From contig JAUXVT010000005.1 of NCBI GenBank assembly GCA_030680405.1, forward strand, positions 1-54,168: a stretch of 54,168 bases of DNA, written 5' to 3'. This stretch comes from Thiobacillus sp. Its GTDB lineage: Bacteria; Pseudomonadota; Gammaproteobacteria; Burkholderiales; Thiobacillaceae. Shown in pieces: positions 8,473 to 18,500 of this stretch (the stretch's first letter is position 1; every line of letters starts with the position of its first letter). Position numbers and translations under genes: made by a program. The notes below the pieces were generated by a model. It saw nothing but the letters and a program-made list of their open reading frames with translations. It did not search any database and was not told the DNA's origin.

Positions 8473-9585
8473 TCAGAAGATGGACCAGCGACGACCGGAC
8501 ATGGCTTTCTTTACCCGAGTGACCGCCAGTTCCATTGCCGCATCGCGTGGCAACATGCCCTTCCTGCTTGCCTGCTCCAGCACCTCCTCGGTGTTGCACC
8601 GCAGCTTCTCGGCGATGCACTCGAAGGCAGCCGACTCGCTGGCGCCGGCGTATTCCATGGCGGCGCAGATCACGCCGCCGGCGTTGGCGATGAAGTCCGG
8701 CACGACCAGCACGCCCTTCTCGTGAAGAACCTGCTCGGCGCCGCGGGTGAAGGGAATGTTCGCCCCCTCGATCACCAGGCGGGTGTTAAGACGGTGCACG
8801 TTGTCCTCGTGCACGACGTCCGGCCGCGCGGCGGGAATCCAGATATCACATTCGACGTCGATCACGGCGTCGCGGTCGAGTTTCTGCCCGTCCGCATAGT
8901 CGAGCACGCTTTTGCCCGAATCCTTCAGCGCGGCCAGTGCCGCCACGTCGATCCCTTTCGGGTTGTATAGCGTGCCGCGGGTGTCGGCCGCCGCCACCAG
9001 CACCGCCCCTTTGGCAACCAGAAAGCGCGCAGCATGCTTGCCCACCGCGCCGAAGCCCTGGATCACCACGCGCGCGCCATCGAGCTTGAAATCGCGGTAG
9101 CGCAGGGCGACGTCGGTAACGTGGGAGAGTCCCCAGCCGGTGGCGCCGATCTCGTCCAGCGGAATGCCGCCGAGTTCCTTCGGCAGGCCGACCGAGCGGC
9201 CGATCTCGTCCTTCACCCAGGCCATGCATTCCTCATCGCTGCCCATGTCGGGACCGAAGATGTAATCGGATTCGTTTTTCAGGGCGCAGGCAAAGACGCG
9301 GATCAGCTGCTCCTTCTGTGCCCTGGGCATGCGCGGGTCGCCGTACAGCACCGATTTGCCGCCGCCGTGGCGCAGACCGGCGGCGGCGTTTTTCAGGGTC
9401 ATGGCGCGCGCCAAGCGAAAGCACTCTCCGGCGCTGACATCCGGCGCGATGCGCAGGCCGCCAATCGACGGACCGGTGGCGACGTTGTCGACTACCAGAA
9501 TCCCCCGCAGACCGAGGCGCGGCTCATGGACGTGGATGACCTTGGCGGGCCCAAGCGCGTCAGCAAAGCTGAAGATGTCTTCCAT
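8473..9585 (-). CDS. Glu/Leu/Phe/Val-type amino-acid dehydrogenase
   Basis: The 370-residue protein belongs to the NAD(P)-dependent amino-acid dehydrogenase family, which interconverts an L-amino acid with its 2-oxoacid and ammonia. The catalytic segment GLRHGGGKSVL (Lys77) is nearer to Leu/Phe dehydrogenases (GGGK) than to glutamate dehydrogenases (GGAKGG). The Rossmann motif QGFGAVGKHAA lies near 176-186. The length is close to that of leucine dehydrogenases (about 360). As the first gene of the operon it would supply, or draw on, the 2-oxoacid used by the oxidoreductase. Together the set could turn an amino acid into acyl-CoA plus reduced ferredoxin, or make amino acids reductively. Substrate unknown. 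Confidence 0.85.
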   Translation of the reverse strand: MEDIFSFADALGPAKVIHVHEPRLGLRGILVVDNVATGPSIGGLRIAPDVSAGECFRLARAMTLKNAAAGLRHGGGKSVLYGDPRMPRAQKEQLIRVFACALKNESDYIFGPDMGSDEECMAWVKDEIGRSVGLPKELGGIPLDEIGATGWGLSHVTDVALRYRDFKLDGARVVIQGFGAVGKHAARFLVAKGAVLVAAADTRGTLYNPKGIDVAALAALKDSGKSVLDYADGQKLDRDAVIDVECDIWIPAARPDVVHEDNVHRLNTRLVIEGANIPFTRGAEQVLHEKGVLVVPDFIANAGGVICAAMEYAGASESAAFECIAEKLRCNTEEVLEQASRKGMLPRDAAMELAVTRVKKAMSGRRWSIF

Positions 9586-9625
9586 GTTCCGGTGTACGCC
9601 TCTTTATTGATTCGCCTCGCTCCCT

Positions 9626-9650
9626 TTCAAGATAGTCAATTCCGAAAAAT
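9626..9650 (-). promoter_or_regulatory. shared 25-bp motif upstream of the dehydrogenase operon
   Basis: This is the second copy of the motif at 3592-3616 (23 of 25 identical), 41 bases upstream of the start at 9585. Read on the minus strand it contains TTGACT, which could serve as a -35 box, but no good -10 follows at 16-18 bases. It may be a regulator site for this cluster. Confidence 0.5.
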
Positions 9651-9712
9651 CAATCCGGAATGCCGGGAATGGGCGAATCAATCCGCTGTCCGGGTCGCCA
9701 GTCGCGATGGCT

Positions 9713-10372
9713 TCAGGGCTTGGCCTGACGTCGGCAACGGTCGGCCCACACCGCCGCTTCCACCCGCGAGCGCAGGTTGAGCTTCTTCAGCAGGTGCTTG
9801 ACGTGGACTTTCACCGTGCCCTCGGTGATGCCCATGTCCCGGGCGATCAGCTTGTTGCTCTTGCCGTCGATCAGGTGGTCGAGAATGCGGCTTTCCTGCT
9901 CGGTCAACCCCGCTTCGGCAAGGCTGGTGGGGCGGCTCTTCTCGCGCAGCGAGGCCACCAGCAATTGTGTCAGGCGTTCGCTGATGGTGATCTTGCCGCG
10001 CGCCGCCTCGGCCAGTTGCTGCATCAGGTCTTCCGGCTCCATGTCCTTCAGCAGGTAACCATCGGCGCCGGCCTGCAGGGCGGCCATCAAATCTTCCGTC
10101 TGGTCCGAAACGGTCAGCATGATGATGCGCGAATCGAGACCGGCATCTTTCAGCGTTTTCAGGACCTCAACCCCGTTCATGTCCTTCATGTTGAGGTCGA
10201 GCAGGATCATGTCGGGCTGCAGCGCATGCGCAAGCTGGATGCCTTCCTTGCCGCTGGGGGCCTCGCCGACGAATTTGAATTCGGGGGCGGCCTGGATCAG
10301 CTGGATCACGCCCTTGCGAAACAGCGGATGGTCGTCGACGATAAGGATACGCTGGGGTTCTGCCGGATTCAT
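9713..10372 (-). CDS. narL: nitrate/nitrite response regulator NarL
   Basis: The 219-residue protein follows E. coli NarL closely. It has a receiver domain (about 7-125) with the acidic pocket VDDHP (12-16), phosphoacceptor D59 in LLDLN and the conserved ADGYLLKDMEPEDL. The C-terminal LuxR-type helix-turn-helix (about 150-212) contains ITEGTVKVHVKHLLKKL. When phosphorylated by NarX it binds TACYYMT heptamers; one 7-2-7 pair lies upstream of narK at 12450-12465. The start overlaps the narX stop by four bases (ATGA), so sensor and regulator are translated together. A LuxR-type regulator of another signal is unlikely given the sensor next to it. Confidence 0.94.
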   Translation of the reverse strand: MNPAEPQRILIVDDHPLFRKGVIQLIQAAPEFKFVGEAPSGKEGIQLAHALQPDMILLDLNMKDMNGVEVLKTLKDAGLDSRIIMLTVSDQTEDLMAALQAGADGYLLKDMEPEDLMQQLAEAARGKITISERLTQLLVASLREKSRPTSLAEAGLTEQESRILDHLIDGKSNKLIARDMGITEGTVKVHVKHLLKKLNLRSRVEAAVWADRCRRQAKP

Positions 10373-12279
10373 GGGTTTAAGGTGACGTTAATGGGACGTA
10401 TGGGGATGGTAGCGTCGCGCCGGGTACTCGGCATGAAGTGCAGGGTAACGCGGGTGCCCAGCGCGGGCGGGTTCTCGACCGTCAGCCGACCACCCAGGTT
10501 TTTCGCCCGCTCTTCCATGATGGCCATGCCGTAATGGTGCGCACCGGCGGCCTGGCGGATGCCGCTGCCGTCGTCGGTGACGCTGGCCGACACCGAGCCG
10601 TCGCTGTTGCACATCACCCTGACTTCGGCCTGTCGCGCCTGGGCATGGTTGAGCACGTTGGACAAGGCCTCGCGCACGATTTGCAGGGCATGGATTTCCT
10701 CGTTGGCGGTGAGCGTGCAGCCTGCCAGATGGGCGTCCAGCGAGATCGGAATGCCACCGCGGCTGGAGAATTCGGTCACCGTGGTTTGCAGGGCGGCCGC
10801 CAGCCCCTCCCCCTCGATGCGCAGACGGAAGGTGGTGAGCAGCTCGCGCAACTGGCGGTAAGCGCTGTTGAGGCCTTCGCGCAACTCGGCCAGCACCTCG
10901 CCGGCTTCGCTGCCTGCGCCTGACCGTTCGACCAGCGGCTTCAGGCGGCTGACCTGGATTTTCATGTAGGCGAGCGACTGCGCCAGCGAGTCGTGCAGGT
11001 CGCGTGCGAATGCGGCGCGCTCTTCCAGCAGCGACAACCGGCGGCTCTGTTCGGTGCGCCGCGCGGTGCCGATGGCGATGCCGATGTGGCGCGACAGCGC
11101 GTCCAGCAACTGTGTCTGCCATTGCGCCAGTTCCTTGCCCAGCGGCATTTCCAGCTGCAGCACGCCGTAGTGCTGCTCGGTATCCTTGAGCGGCAGCGAC
11201 AGCACACGCCGTCCATCCTTGAGCGGATGCACGGCCAGCGCCGGGTGGGCCAGGCATTCGGCGCAACTCATCAGGCCGCATAAGTCGGCATCACCATGCT
11301 GCGGCTGCAGGGTGCTGGCGATCACCCGCGCGTGCGTCTCGCCAGCCTCGACCAGGCAGGCCAGCCCATGGCCCACGCCCAGCACGTTTTCCAGGTCTTT
11401 CAGCAGGATGGCATAGGTGTCCGGCGCCACCGGCCCGTTGTAGAGCCGGGCGATTGAGTGATAGAGCAGCTCCAGCGAGCGGTTGGCAATGGTGAGCTCG
11501 GCGGTCTTTTCCTCCACCCGTTTTTCCAGGTTCTGATACAGCTTGGAGAGGTCTTCCGCCATGAGGTTGAAGGCCTGGCCCAGCCGCCCGATTTCGTCTT
11601 CTCCGGCCAGGTCGGTGCGCACGGCAAGATTGCCCTGTCCGATCTGGTCGGCCAGTTCCAGCAGGCCGCGCAGGGGGTGGACAAGAATGTTGTAGACCAG
11701 ATAGATGGAAAGGGCCACTACGAGAAGGGTGGCAATGATCGCTGCGCCGAGGATGACGCGCATGACCAGAATTTTCGCTTCGGCGGCCTCTTCGATCTGT
11801 TTGACCAGATCATTGATGCGGGCGACGAATTCGGGGATTTTGTCCAGCACTGCCGTGTCTGCGACCGTCGAGGGGGACGCGGCCGGCAGATTGACCAGGC
11901 CAGGTTTGATTTGGATGCGCCAGCTGCTTTCAACCTGCCGGTAAACCTGCTTGAGCGGGGCGGTTTCATCGTCTGGCAGGACTGCCAGGATGGGGCCTGC
12001 TTTCAAGTCGTTTTCAAACCGGCTGATGGCCTGTTCCAGGCTTTCTATGTATTCGGGTTTTCCGTTCTGCTGGAGACGCTGGTAAATCGAAGCCATTCGC
12101 CAGCTTTGCATCCGCAGGCTGCCAGCCAGGTTGATAGCCTTGCCACTGCCCTGGGTGGTTTCCGCCACCATCCATGAGGTGGACATGCTGGCCACCGCCA
12201 GCACGGTGATGGCAGCAAACATGCCGCCCAGCCGCAGCAGCAGAGAGTTCTGCAGTTTATTCCACCCCATACGGCTCAC
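10369..12279 (-). CDS. narX: nitrate/nitrite sensor histidine kinase NarX
   Basis: The 636-residue inner-membrane sensor has TM1 (about 15-37), a periplasmic ligand domain starting with the P-box LAGSLRMQSWRM (51-62), TM2 (about 172-197), HAMP (about 195-250) and a central GAF-like part with a Cys cluster (C334, C339, C342). It ends with a HisKA_3 dimerisation domain (H429 in ARDLHDSLAQ) and a HATPase domain (DDGSGI; GMAIMEERAKNLGG). P-box and Cys cluster mark NarX/NarQ rather than other kinases. It detects nitrate or nitrite in the periplasm and phosphorylates NarL. It is transcribed away from the narK-narGHJI operon, with about 295 bases of shared control region. Confidence 0.93.
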   Translation of the reverse strand: MSRMGWNKLQNSLLLRLGGMFAAITVLAVASMSTSWMVAETTQGSGKAINLAGSLRMQSWRMASIYQRLQQNGKPEYIESLEQAISRFENDLKAGPILAVLPDDETAPLKQVYRQVESSWRIQIKPGLVNLPAASPSTVADTAVLDKIPEFVARINDLVKQIEEAAEAKILVMRVILGAAIIATLLVVALSIYLVYNILVHPLRGLLELADQIGQGNLAVRTDLAGEDEIGRLGQAFNLMAEDLSKLYQNLEKRVEEKTAELTIANRSLELLYHSIARLYNGPVAPDTYAILLKDLENVLGVGHGLACLVEAGETHARVIASTLQPQHGDADLCGLMSCAECLAHPALAVHPLKDGRRVLSLPLKDTEQHYGVLQLEMPLGKELAQWQTQLLDALSRHIGIAIGTARRTEQSRRLSLLEERAAFARDLHDSLAQSLAYMKIQVSRLKPLVERSGAGSEAGEVLAELREGLNSAYRQLRELLTTFRLRIEGEGLAAALQTTVTEFSSRGGIPISLDAHLAGCTLTANEEIHALQIVREALSNVLNHAQARQAEVRVMCNSDGSVSASVTDDGSGIRQAAGAHHYGMAIMEERAKNLGGRLTVENPPALGTRVTLHFMPSTRRDATIPIRPINVTLNP

Positions 12280-12364
12280 TTGTTGTTTTCTCCATGCAAT
12301 TAGCAGTCATTCCCACGCGCCAAGCGTAATACACCCGAGATCCGACATTGCGAATAAAAGGGTA

Positions 12365-12371
12365 TACCTCT
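12365..12371 (+). promoter_or_regulatory. single NarL-type heptamer
   Basis: TACCTCT fits the TACYYMT consensus. It sits in the sequence GTATACCTC, which is repeated in inverted form at 12460-12468. It is nearer to narX than to narK, so it might serve autoregulation. Confidence 0.4.
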
Positions 12372-12449
12372 TCTTTGCAACCGGCTTTTCACCAGACCGG
12401 AAAGGACAAAAAACATAATAAAAAACAACGCAGTATCAAATACCACCCA

Positions 12450-12465
12450 TACCTCGAAAGAGGTA
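12450..12465. promoter_or_regulatory. NarL 7-2-7 binding site between narX and narK
   Basis: TACCTCG, AA, AGAGGTA is a heptamer pair in inverted orientation with two bases between, the arrangement known to be preferred by NarL and NarP. One half matches TACYYMT fully and the other differs at its last base. It lies about 110 bases upstream of the narK start. No clear FNR palindrome (TTGAT-N4-ATCAA) was found nearby. Confidence 0.65.
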
Positions 12466-12573
12466 TACAGCCTGCATTCCGCGCCCACTCACCCTCTGGA
12501 AACAGTTTGTTCATTGGCATATAAAACACCCTGAAGTCTTTTTTATCTCCTCAGCCAGGCCAAGAGGTGGTTT

Positions 12574-13839
12574 ATGGCAACGCAACAATACAAGGCATGG
12601 TCGGTTGTCATCATGAGCACACTGGCGTTCACGGTCTGCTTCATGATCTGGATGATGTTCGCCGTCATCGGCGTTCCCATCAAGCAGCAGCTGGGCCTGA
12701 ACGAGACCCAGTTCGGCATTCTGATTGCCACGCCGGTGCTGACCGGTTCCCTGATCCGTGTCCCGCTGGGGATGTGGACGGACAAATTCGGTGGGCGCAT
12801 CGTGTTCTTCATTCTGATGCTTTCCACTGTCATCCCGATCTGGATGATCTCGTGGGCAACGGAATTCTGGCATTTTCTGCTGACCGGGCTGTTCGTCGGC
12901 ATGGCAGGCGGCTCGTTCACCGTCGGTATTGCCTATTGCGCCCGCTGGTTCCCCAGGGAACGGCAGGGGCTGGCGATGGGCATTTTCGGCGCAGGGAACA
13001 CCGGGGCTGCCGTCACCAAGCTGCTCGCGCCCATCATCGTAGTCGGGTACGGCTGGACGATGGTACCGAAGGTGTATGCGGTGCTGATGCTGGTGACCGC
13101 CATCGTGTTCTGGTTCTTCACTTACAGCGACCCCGTGCACAAGGTGGGCAAGTCCGTCACCATCCGCGAGCAGCTTGCCGCCTTCAAGGACCCGAAGGTA
13201 TGGCGTTACAGTCAGTATTACTCCATCGTGTTCGGCGGCTATGTTGCACTGGCCCTGTGGATGACCAAATATTACATCAGCGAATACGGCTTCGACCTCA
13301 AGACCGCCGCGTTGCTGGCTGCCGCCTTCAGTATCCCGGGTGGGTTGTTGCGGGCTATCGGGGGCTATTTCTCCGATAAATTCGGGGCACACACCATGAC
13401 GTGGTGGGTGTTGTGGATTTCGCTGGTCTGCCTGTTTTTCCTGTCCTACCCGCAAAGCGACATCACCATCCAGTCCGTCAATGGCCCGCTGACTTTCCAT
13501 TTCGGCCTGAATGCGACGACGTTCACCATCATCATGTTCACCCTTGGCGTTGTATTCGCCATCGGCAAGGCCTCGGTCTTCAAGTACATCTCTGACGATT
13601 ACCCCGACAACATCGGCGTGATTTCCGGCGTGGTTGGGCTTGCCGGCGGCTTGGGCGGGTTCCTGATGCCGATCATGTTCGGTGCGTTGGTCGACCTGAC
13701 CGGCATCCGTTCCTCCGCGTTCATGCTGATGTTCGGCGTGGTGTGGGTGTCGTTGATGTGGATGTACTGGACGGAAGTGCGCCCGATGGATGCAGCCCGG
13801 GAACTGAAGCGGGCCAAAGCCGCAGACCTGATGGAGTAG
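12574..13839 (+). CDS. narK: nitrate/nitrite transporter, NarK1 type
   Basis: The 421-residue MFS permease has about 12 hydrophobic helices. The nitrate-porter signatures are visible as GAGNTGAAVTKLLAP (first Gly-rich motif) and GVVGLAGGLGGFLMP (second), with the conserved Arg in GSLIRVPLG. The size fits NarK1-type proton/nitrate symporters, which import nitrate to start respiration. An AGAGGTG ribosome site lies seven bases before the ATG. It is the first gene of the plus-strand nar operon, 58 bases before narK2. Direction of transport is inferred from subtype. Confidence 0.9.
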   Translation: MATQQYKAWSVVIMSTLAFTVCFMIWMMFAVIGVPIKQQLGLNETQFGILIATPVLTGSLIRVPLGMWTDKFGGRIVFFILMLSTVIPIWMISWATEFWHFLLTGLFVGMAGGSFTVGIAYCARWFPRERQGLAMGIFGAGNTGAAVTKLLAPIIVVGYGWTMVPKVYAVLMLVTAIVFWFFTYSDPVHKVGKSVTIREQLAAFKDPKVWRYSQYYSIVFGGYVALALWMTKYYISEYGFDLKTAALLAAAFSIPGGLLRAIGGYFSDKFGAHTMTWWVLWISLVCLFFLSYPQSDITIQSVNGPLTFHFGLNATTFTIIMFTLGVVFAIGKASVFKYISDDYPDNIGVISGVVGLAGGLGGFLMPIMFGALVDLTGIRSSAFMLMFGVVWVSLMWMYWTEVRPMDAARELKRAKAADLME

Positions 13840-13897
13840 CAAAACATGGGCCGGGCAATGCACGGCTCAGTTGGTCAACTTACAAGAGGAATACACC

Positions 13898-15508
13898 ATG
13901 CCTACCAACATCAAGGAATGGAATCCGGAGGACCCGACGTTCTGGGAAACGACCGGCAAGAAGATTGCCTACCGCAATCTGTGGATCTCGGTTCCCAGCC
14001 TGCTATGCGGCTTCGCCGTGTGGCTGATGTGGGGAATCATCAGCGTGCAGATGCTCAACCTGGGCTTTCCCTTCAGCAAGGACGAGCTGTTCACGCTGAC
14101 CGCGATTTCCGGCCTGGCCGGGGCGACGATGCGTATCCCGTCGTCCTTCTTCATCCGGCTGGCGGGCGGGCGCAACGTCATCTTCCTCACCACCGCCATG
14201 CTGCTAGCGCCGGCCATCGGCACCGGCATCGCCCTGCAGCATCCCGGATGGCCGTTGTGGGTGTTTCAGCTGATGGCGTTGTGGTCCGGCGTCGGCGGCG
14301 GCAACTTCGCCAGCTCGATGTCCAACATCAGCACCTTCTTCACCAAGCGCCAACAGGGCACCGCGCAGGGGATCAATGCCGGGCTGGGCAACTTCGGCGT
14401 CACCACCATGCAGGTCATCATCCCGCTGGTGATGACGGTCGGCATCTTCGGCGTGCTGGGCGGCGAGCCGACGACCCTGGTGAAGGACAGCGGCTGGATT
14501 TTCGGCAAGATTGTCGCCGGCACCCCCACCTTCATCCAGAATGCCGGCTTTGCCTGGCTGCTGTCGCTGATCCCGCTGGCCTTCCTCTGCTGGTTCGGCA
14601 TGAACAACCTGTTGCCGGTTTCGCCCGACATCGGCGGCACCCTGTTCGCCTTCATCAAGGTCACCTGGCTCTACACCCTCGCCTTCGTCCCCGCCATCGG
14701 CGGCCTCTATCTCTACCTGCCTGCTCCCACCGGATTGGGCGTGCTCAACATGTGGGTGGCCATGCCGCTCATCATCGTCAGCACGCTGATACTGATGAAA
14801 CTGGCCGCCTTCGGCGCCATGAAGGAGAACATCGCCAAGCAGTTCGCCATTTTCGGCAACAAGCACACTTGGTCGATGACGGCGCTGTACCTCGTCACCT
14901 TCGGTTCCTTCATTGGTTTTTCGATGGCACTGCCGCTGGCGATCACCGTCATCTTCGGTGAGCAGCACATCCTCGACCCGGTGACCGGCTTGATGACGCA
15001 CATCAAGAACCCCAATGCGCCGTCCGCCCTGCAATACGCCTGGATCGGACCCTTCGTCGGCGCGCTGATCCGTCCGGTGGGCGGCTGGATTTCAGACAAG
15101 CTGGGCGGCTCCATCGTCACACAGGTCATTTCGGTAGTAATGGTCGTCGCCTCGGCCTACGCCGGCTACATCATGATGCAGGCCTATCAGTCAGCCACGC
15201 CTGAGGTGTACTTCATCCAGTTCCTGGTGGTGTTCGTGGTGCTGTTCGCCGCCACCGGCATCGGCAACGGCTCCACCTTCCGTACCGTCGGCGTGATTTT
15301 CGATCGCGTCCAGGCCGGCCCGGTGCTCGGCTGGACTTCGGCGGTTGCAGCCTACGGCTCCTTCATCGCCCCCGAAGTAATCAAGGACCAGATCAAGGCC
15401 GGCACCCCTGAAAACGCCATGTACGGTTTTGCCATCTTCTACGCCGTATGCCTGGTGCTGAACTGGTGGTTCTACCTGCGCAAGAACGCTTACATCAAGA
15501 ATCCGTGA
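13898..15508 (+). CDS. narK2: nitrate/nitrite transporter, NarK2 type
   Basis: The 536-residue MFS permease is longer than its neighbour because of extended loops (about residues 190-215 and 345-365). Nitrate-porter features such as GLGNFGVTTMQVIIP and a Gly-rich late helix are present. NarK2-type proteins usually exchange periplasmic nitrate for cytoplasmic nitrite, which complements the symporter upstream. I place the start at 13898 (MPTNIKEW), after AAGAGGA. A longer reading from 13871 has no ribosome site and no family match. Paired narK1-narK2 genes ahead of narGHJI are common in denitrifying betaproteobacteria. Confidence 0.9.
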   Translation: MPTNIKEWNPEDPTFWETTGKKIAYRNLWISVPSLLCGFAVWLMWGIISVQMLNLGFPFSKDELFTLTAISGLAGATMRIPSSFFIRLAGGRNVIFLTTAMLLAPAIGTGIALQHPGWPLWVFQLMALWSGVGGGNFASSMSNISTFFTKRQQGTAQGINAGLGNFGVTTMQVIIPLVMTVGIFGVLGGEPTTLVKDSGWIFGKIVAGTPTFIQNAGFAWLLSLIPLAFLCWFGMNNLLPVSPDIGGTLFAFIKVTWLYTLAFVPAIGGLYLYLPAPTGLGVLNMWVAMPLIIVSTLILMKLAAFGAMKENIAKQFAIFGNKHTWSMTALYLVTFGSFIGFSMALPLAITVIFGEQHILDPVTGLMTHIKNPNAPSALQYAWIGPFVGALIRPVGGWISDKLGGSIVTQVISVVMVVASAYAGYIMMQAYQSATPEVYFIQFLVVFVVLFAATGIGNGSTFRTVGVIFDRVQAGPVLGWTSAVAAYGSFIAPEVIKDQIKAGTPENAMYGFAIFYAVCLVLNWWFYLRKNAYIKNP

Positions 15509-15514
15509 TTAAAC

Positions 15515-15562
15515 GTAGGGTGCGCTTTGCGCACCTTTGGACCGGTGCGCAAAGCACCCTAC
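15515..15562 (+). repeat. REP-like inverted repeat before narG
   Basis: GTAGGGTGCGCTTTGCGCACC (15515-15535, quoted in two parts: GTAGGGTGCGC and TTTGCGCACC) is mirrored at 15544-15562 with a two-base deletion. It would form a long hairpin in the narK2-narG intergenic RNA, ending eight bases before the AGGAG of narG. GTAGGGTGCGC palindromes are scattered repeats in many proteobacteria. It may protect or process the transcript. Confidence 0.6.
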
Positions 15563-15573
15563 AGGAGCAAACC

Positions 15574-18500
15574 ATGAGTCACTTCCTCGATCGATTGACC
15601 TTCTTCAAGAAGAACATCGCCGATTTTTCCAACGGCCACGGCGTTGTCAGCAACGAAGACCGCAGCTGGGAGAACGCCTACCGCAGCCGCTGGCAGAGCG
15701 ACAAGGTGGTGCGCTCCACCCACGGCGTGAACTGCACCGGATCGTGCAGCTGGAAAATTTACGTCAAGAACGGCCTGATCACCTGGGAAATCCAGCAGAC
15801 CGACTATCCGCGCACTCGCGCCGATCTGCCCAACCATGAACCCCGCGGCTGCCCGCGCGGCGCCAGCTACTCCTGGTATGTGTATTCGGCGCAGCGCGTG
15901 AAATATCCGCTGATCCGCGGCCGCCTGATGGAAATGTGGCGCGAGGCACGCAAGACGATGGACCCGGTGGCTGCGTGGAAATCGATCAGCCAGAATCCAG
16001 AGAAAGCCAAACGCTACAAGTCGGTGCGCGGCCAGGGCGGCTTCGTGCGCGCCAAGTGGGATGAAGTGACGGAAATGATCGCCGCCGCCAACGTCTTCAC
16101 CATCAAGGAATACGGCCCCGATCGCGTCGCCGGTTTCTCGCCGATTCCAGCCATGTCGATGGTGAGCTACGCGGCGGGCTCGCGTTACCTGTCGCTGATC
16201 GGCGGCACGCCCCTTTCTTTCTACGACTGGTACTGCGACCTGCCGCCAGCCAGTCCGCAGGTGTGGGGCGAGCAGACCGATGTGCCGGAATCGGCCGACT
16301 GGTACAACTCGACCTATCTGATGGTGTGGGGCTCCAACGTGCCGCAGACACGCACGCCGGACGCCCACTTCTACACCGAGGTGCGCTACAAGGGCACCAA
16401 GACGGTCGCGGTGTCGTCCGATTACGGCGAAATGGTCAAGTTCGGCGATATCTGGCTCGCCCCCAAACAAGGCACCGATGCCGCGCTGGCGCTGGCGATG
16501 GGCCACGTCATCCTCTCCGAATTCCACGTCAAGAACCGCAGCGAATATTTCGATTCCTACTGCCGTCAGTACAACGACATGCCGATGCTGGTGATGTTGA
16601 AGGAACACGAGGGCAAACTGATCGCCGACCGTTACCTGCGCGCCTCCGACCTCATCGGTAACATGGGCCAGGACAACAACCCCGAATGGAAGACGGTGCT
16701 GTACGACGAAAACACCGGCTACCTGGTGGCGCCCAACGGTTCGATCGGTTTCCGCTGGGGCCAGTCCGGCGCGTGGAACCTGGAAATGCGCGACGGCTAT
16801 TCGAACAAGGAAGTAAAGCCGCAGCTCACGCTTTTAGGTAGCCACGACGAAGTCGTCGAGGTGGCGCTGCCCTACTTCGGCGGCGACGACCACAACGAAC
16901 TGCTCGCCCGCAACCTGCCGGTCAAGGTCATCAGCGTCGGCGGCCGTGACGTGCGCGTCGCCACCGTCTACGACCTGACGCTGGCCAACTACGGCGTCGA
17001 CCGCGGCCTCGGCGGGCCGAACCTGCCCACCAGCTATGACGACGACGTCCCCTACACTCCGGCCTGGGCCGAGAAGCACTGCGGGGTGCCGCGCGCCGAC
17101 ATCATCACGGTGGCGCGCGAGTTTGCCGACAACGCCGACAAGACCCACGGCAAGTCCATGGTCATCCTCGGCGCGGCGCTCAATCACTGGTACCACAACG
17201 ACATGATCTACCGTGGCATCATCAACATGCTGATGATGTGCGGCTGCATCGGCCAGTCGGGCGGCGGCTGGGCGCACTACGTGGGACAGGAAAAACTGCG
17301 GCCGCAGACCGGCTGGACACCGCTGGCGTTTGCCCTTGACTGGCACCGCCCGTCTCGCCAGATGAACGGCACTTCGTACTTCTACGCCCACACCAGCCAG
17401 TGGCGCCACGAGAAGCTGGCAGCCTCGGAGATCCTCTCGCCGACTGCCGACAAAAGCAACGCCGACTACCGGCTGATCGACTTCAACGTGCGCGCCGAGC
17501 GCATGGGCTGGCTACCGTCCGCCCCGCAGCTGGAAACCAATCCGCTGGAAATCACCAAGGCGGCCGACGCCGCCGGCATCGACCCGGTCAAGTACGCGGT
17601 CGAGCAGATCAAGAGCGGTGCGCTCAAGTTCTCCTGTGAGGATCCGGACAATCCGAAGAACTTCCCGCGCAACCTGTTCGTGTGGCGCTCGAATCTCCTG
17701 GGTTCGTCGGGCAAGGGCCACGAGTATTTCCTCAAGTACCTGCTCGGCACCCAAAACGCGGTGCTGGGGCCGGACCTCGGGGAGCTCGGCGAGGCCAAGC
17801 CGAAGGAAGTGGTGTGGCACGACAAGGGCGCCGAAGGCAAGCTCGACCTGCTGGTGACGCTCGACTTCCGCATGTCCACCACCTGCCTGTATTCCGACAT
17901 CGTGCTGCCGTCGGCTACCTGGTACGAGAAGGACGACCTCAACACCTCGGACATGCACCCCTTCATCCATCCCCTGTCCGAAGCGGTGCAGCCGCTGTGG
18001 GAATCGAAGTCCGACTGGGAAATCTACAAGACCATCGCGAAGAAGTTCTCCGAGCTCGCGGCCACCCATCTGGGCACGCAGAAGGATCTGGTGCTGACGC
18101 CGCTCATGCACGACACGCCGTCCGAACTGGGCCAGAGCATGGCGGTGCGCGACTGGAAAAAAGGGGAGGTCGACGCCATCCCCGGCAAGACCATGCCGAG
18201 CATGACGGTGGTGACGCGCGACTACGGCGACACCTACAGGAAGTTCACCTCGCTGGGTCCGCTGTTGACCAAGATCGGCAACGGCGGCAAGGGTATCAGC
18301 TGGAACACGGAAGCCGAAGTGAAGCAGCTGGCGGAGTTGAATTACACCGTTACCGAGGAGGGCATCAGCCAAGGCTTGCCGAAGATCGAGTCGGCCATCG
18401 ACGCCTGCGAGGTCATCCTCATGCTGGCCCCGGAAACCAACGGTCAGGTGGCGGTGAAAGCCTGGGAAGCGCTGTCGAAGATCACCGGGCGCGACCACAC

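Noticed and set aside
12511-13863. 450-codon open frame on the minus strand
   Set aside because: It lies opposite narK, with long His/Gln/Asp runs typical of the complement of membrane-protein codons.
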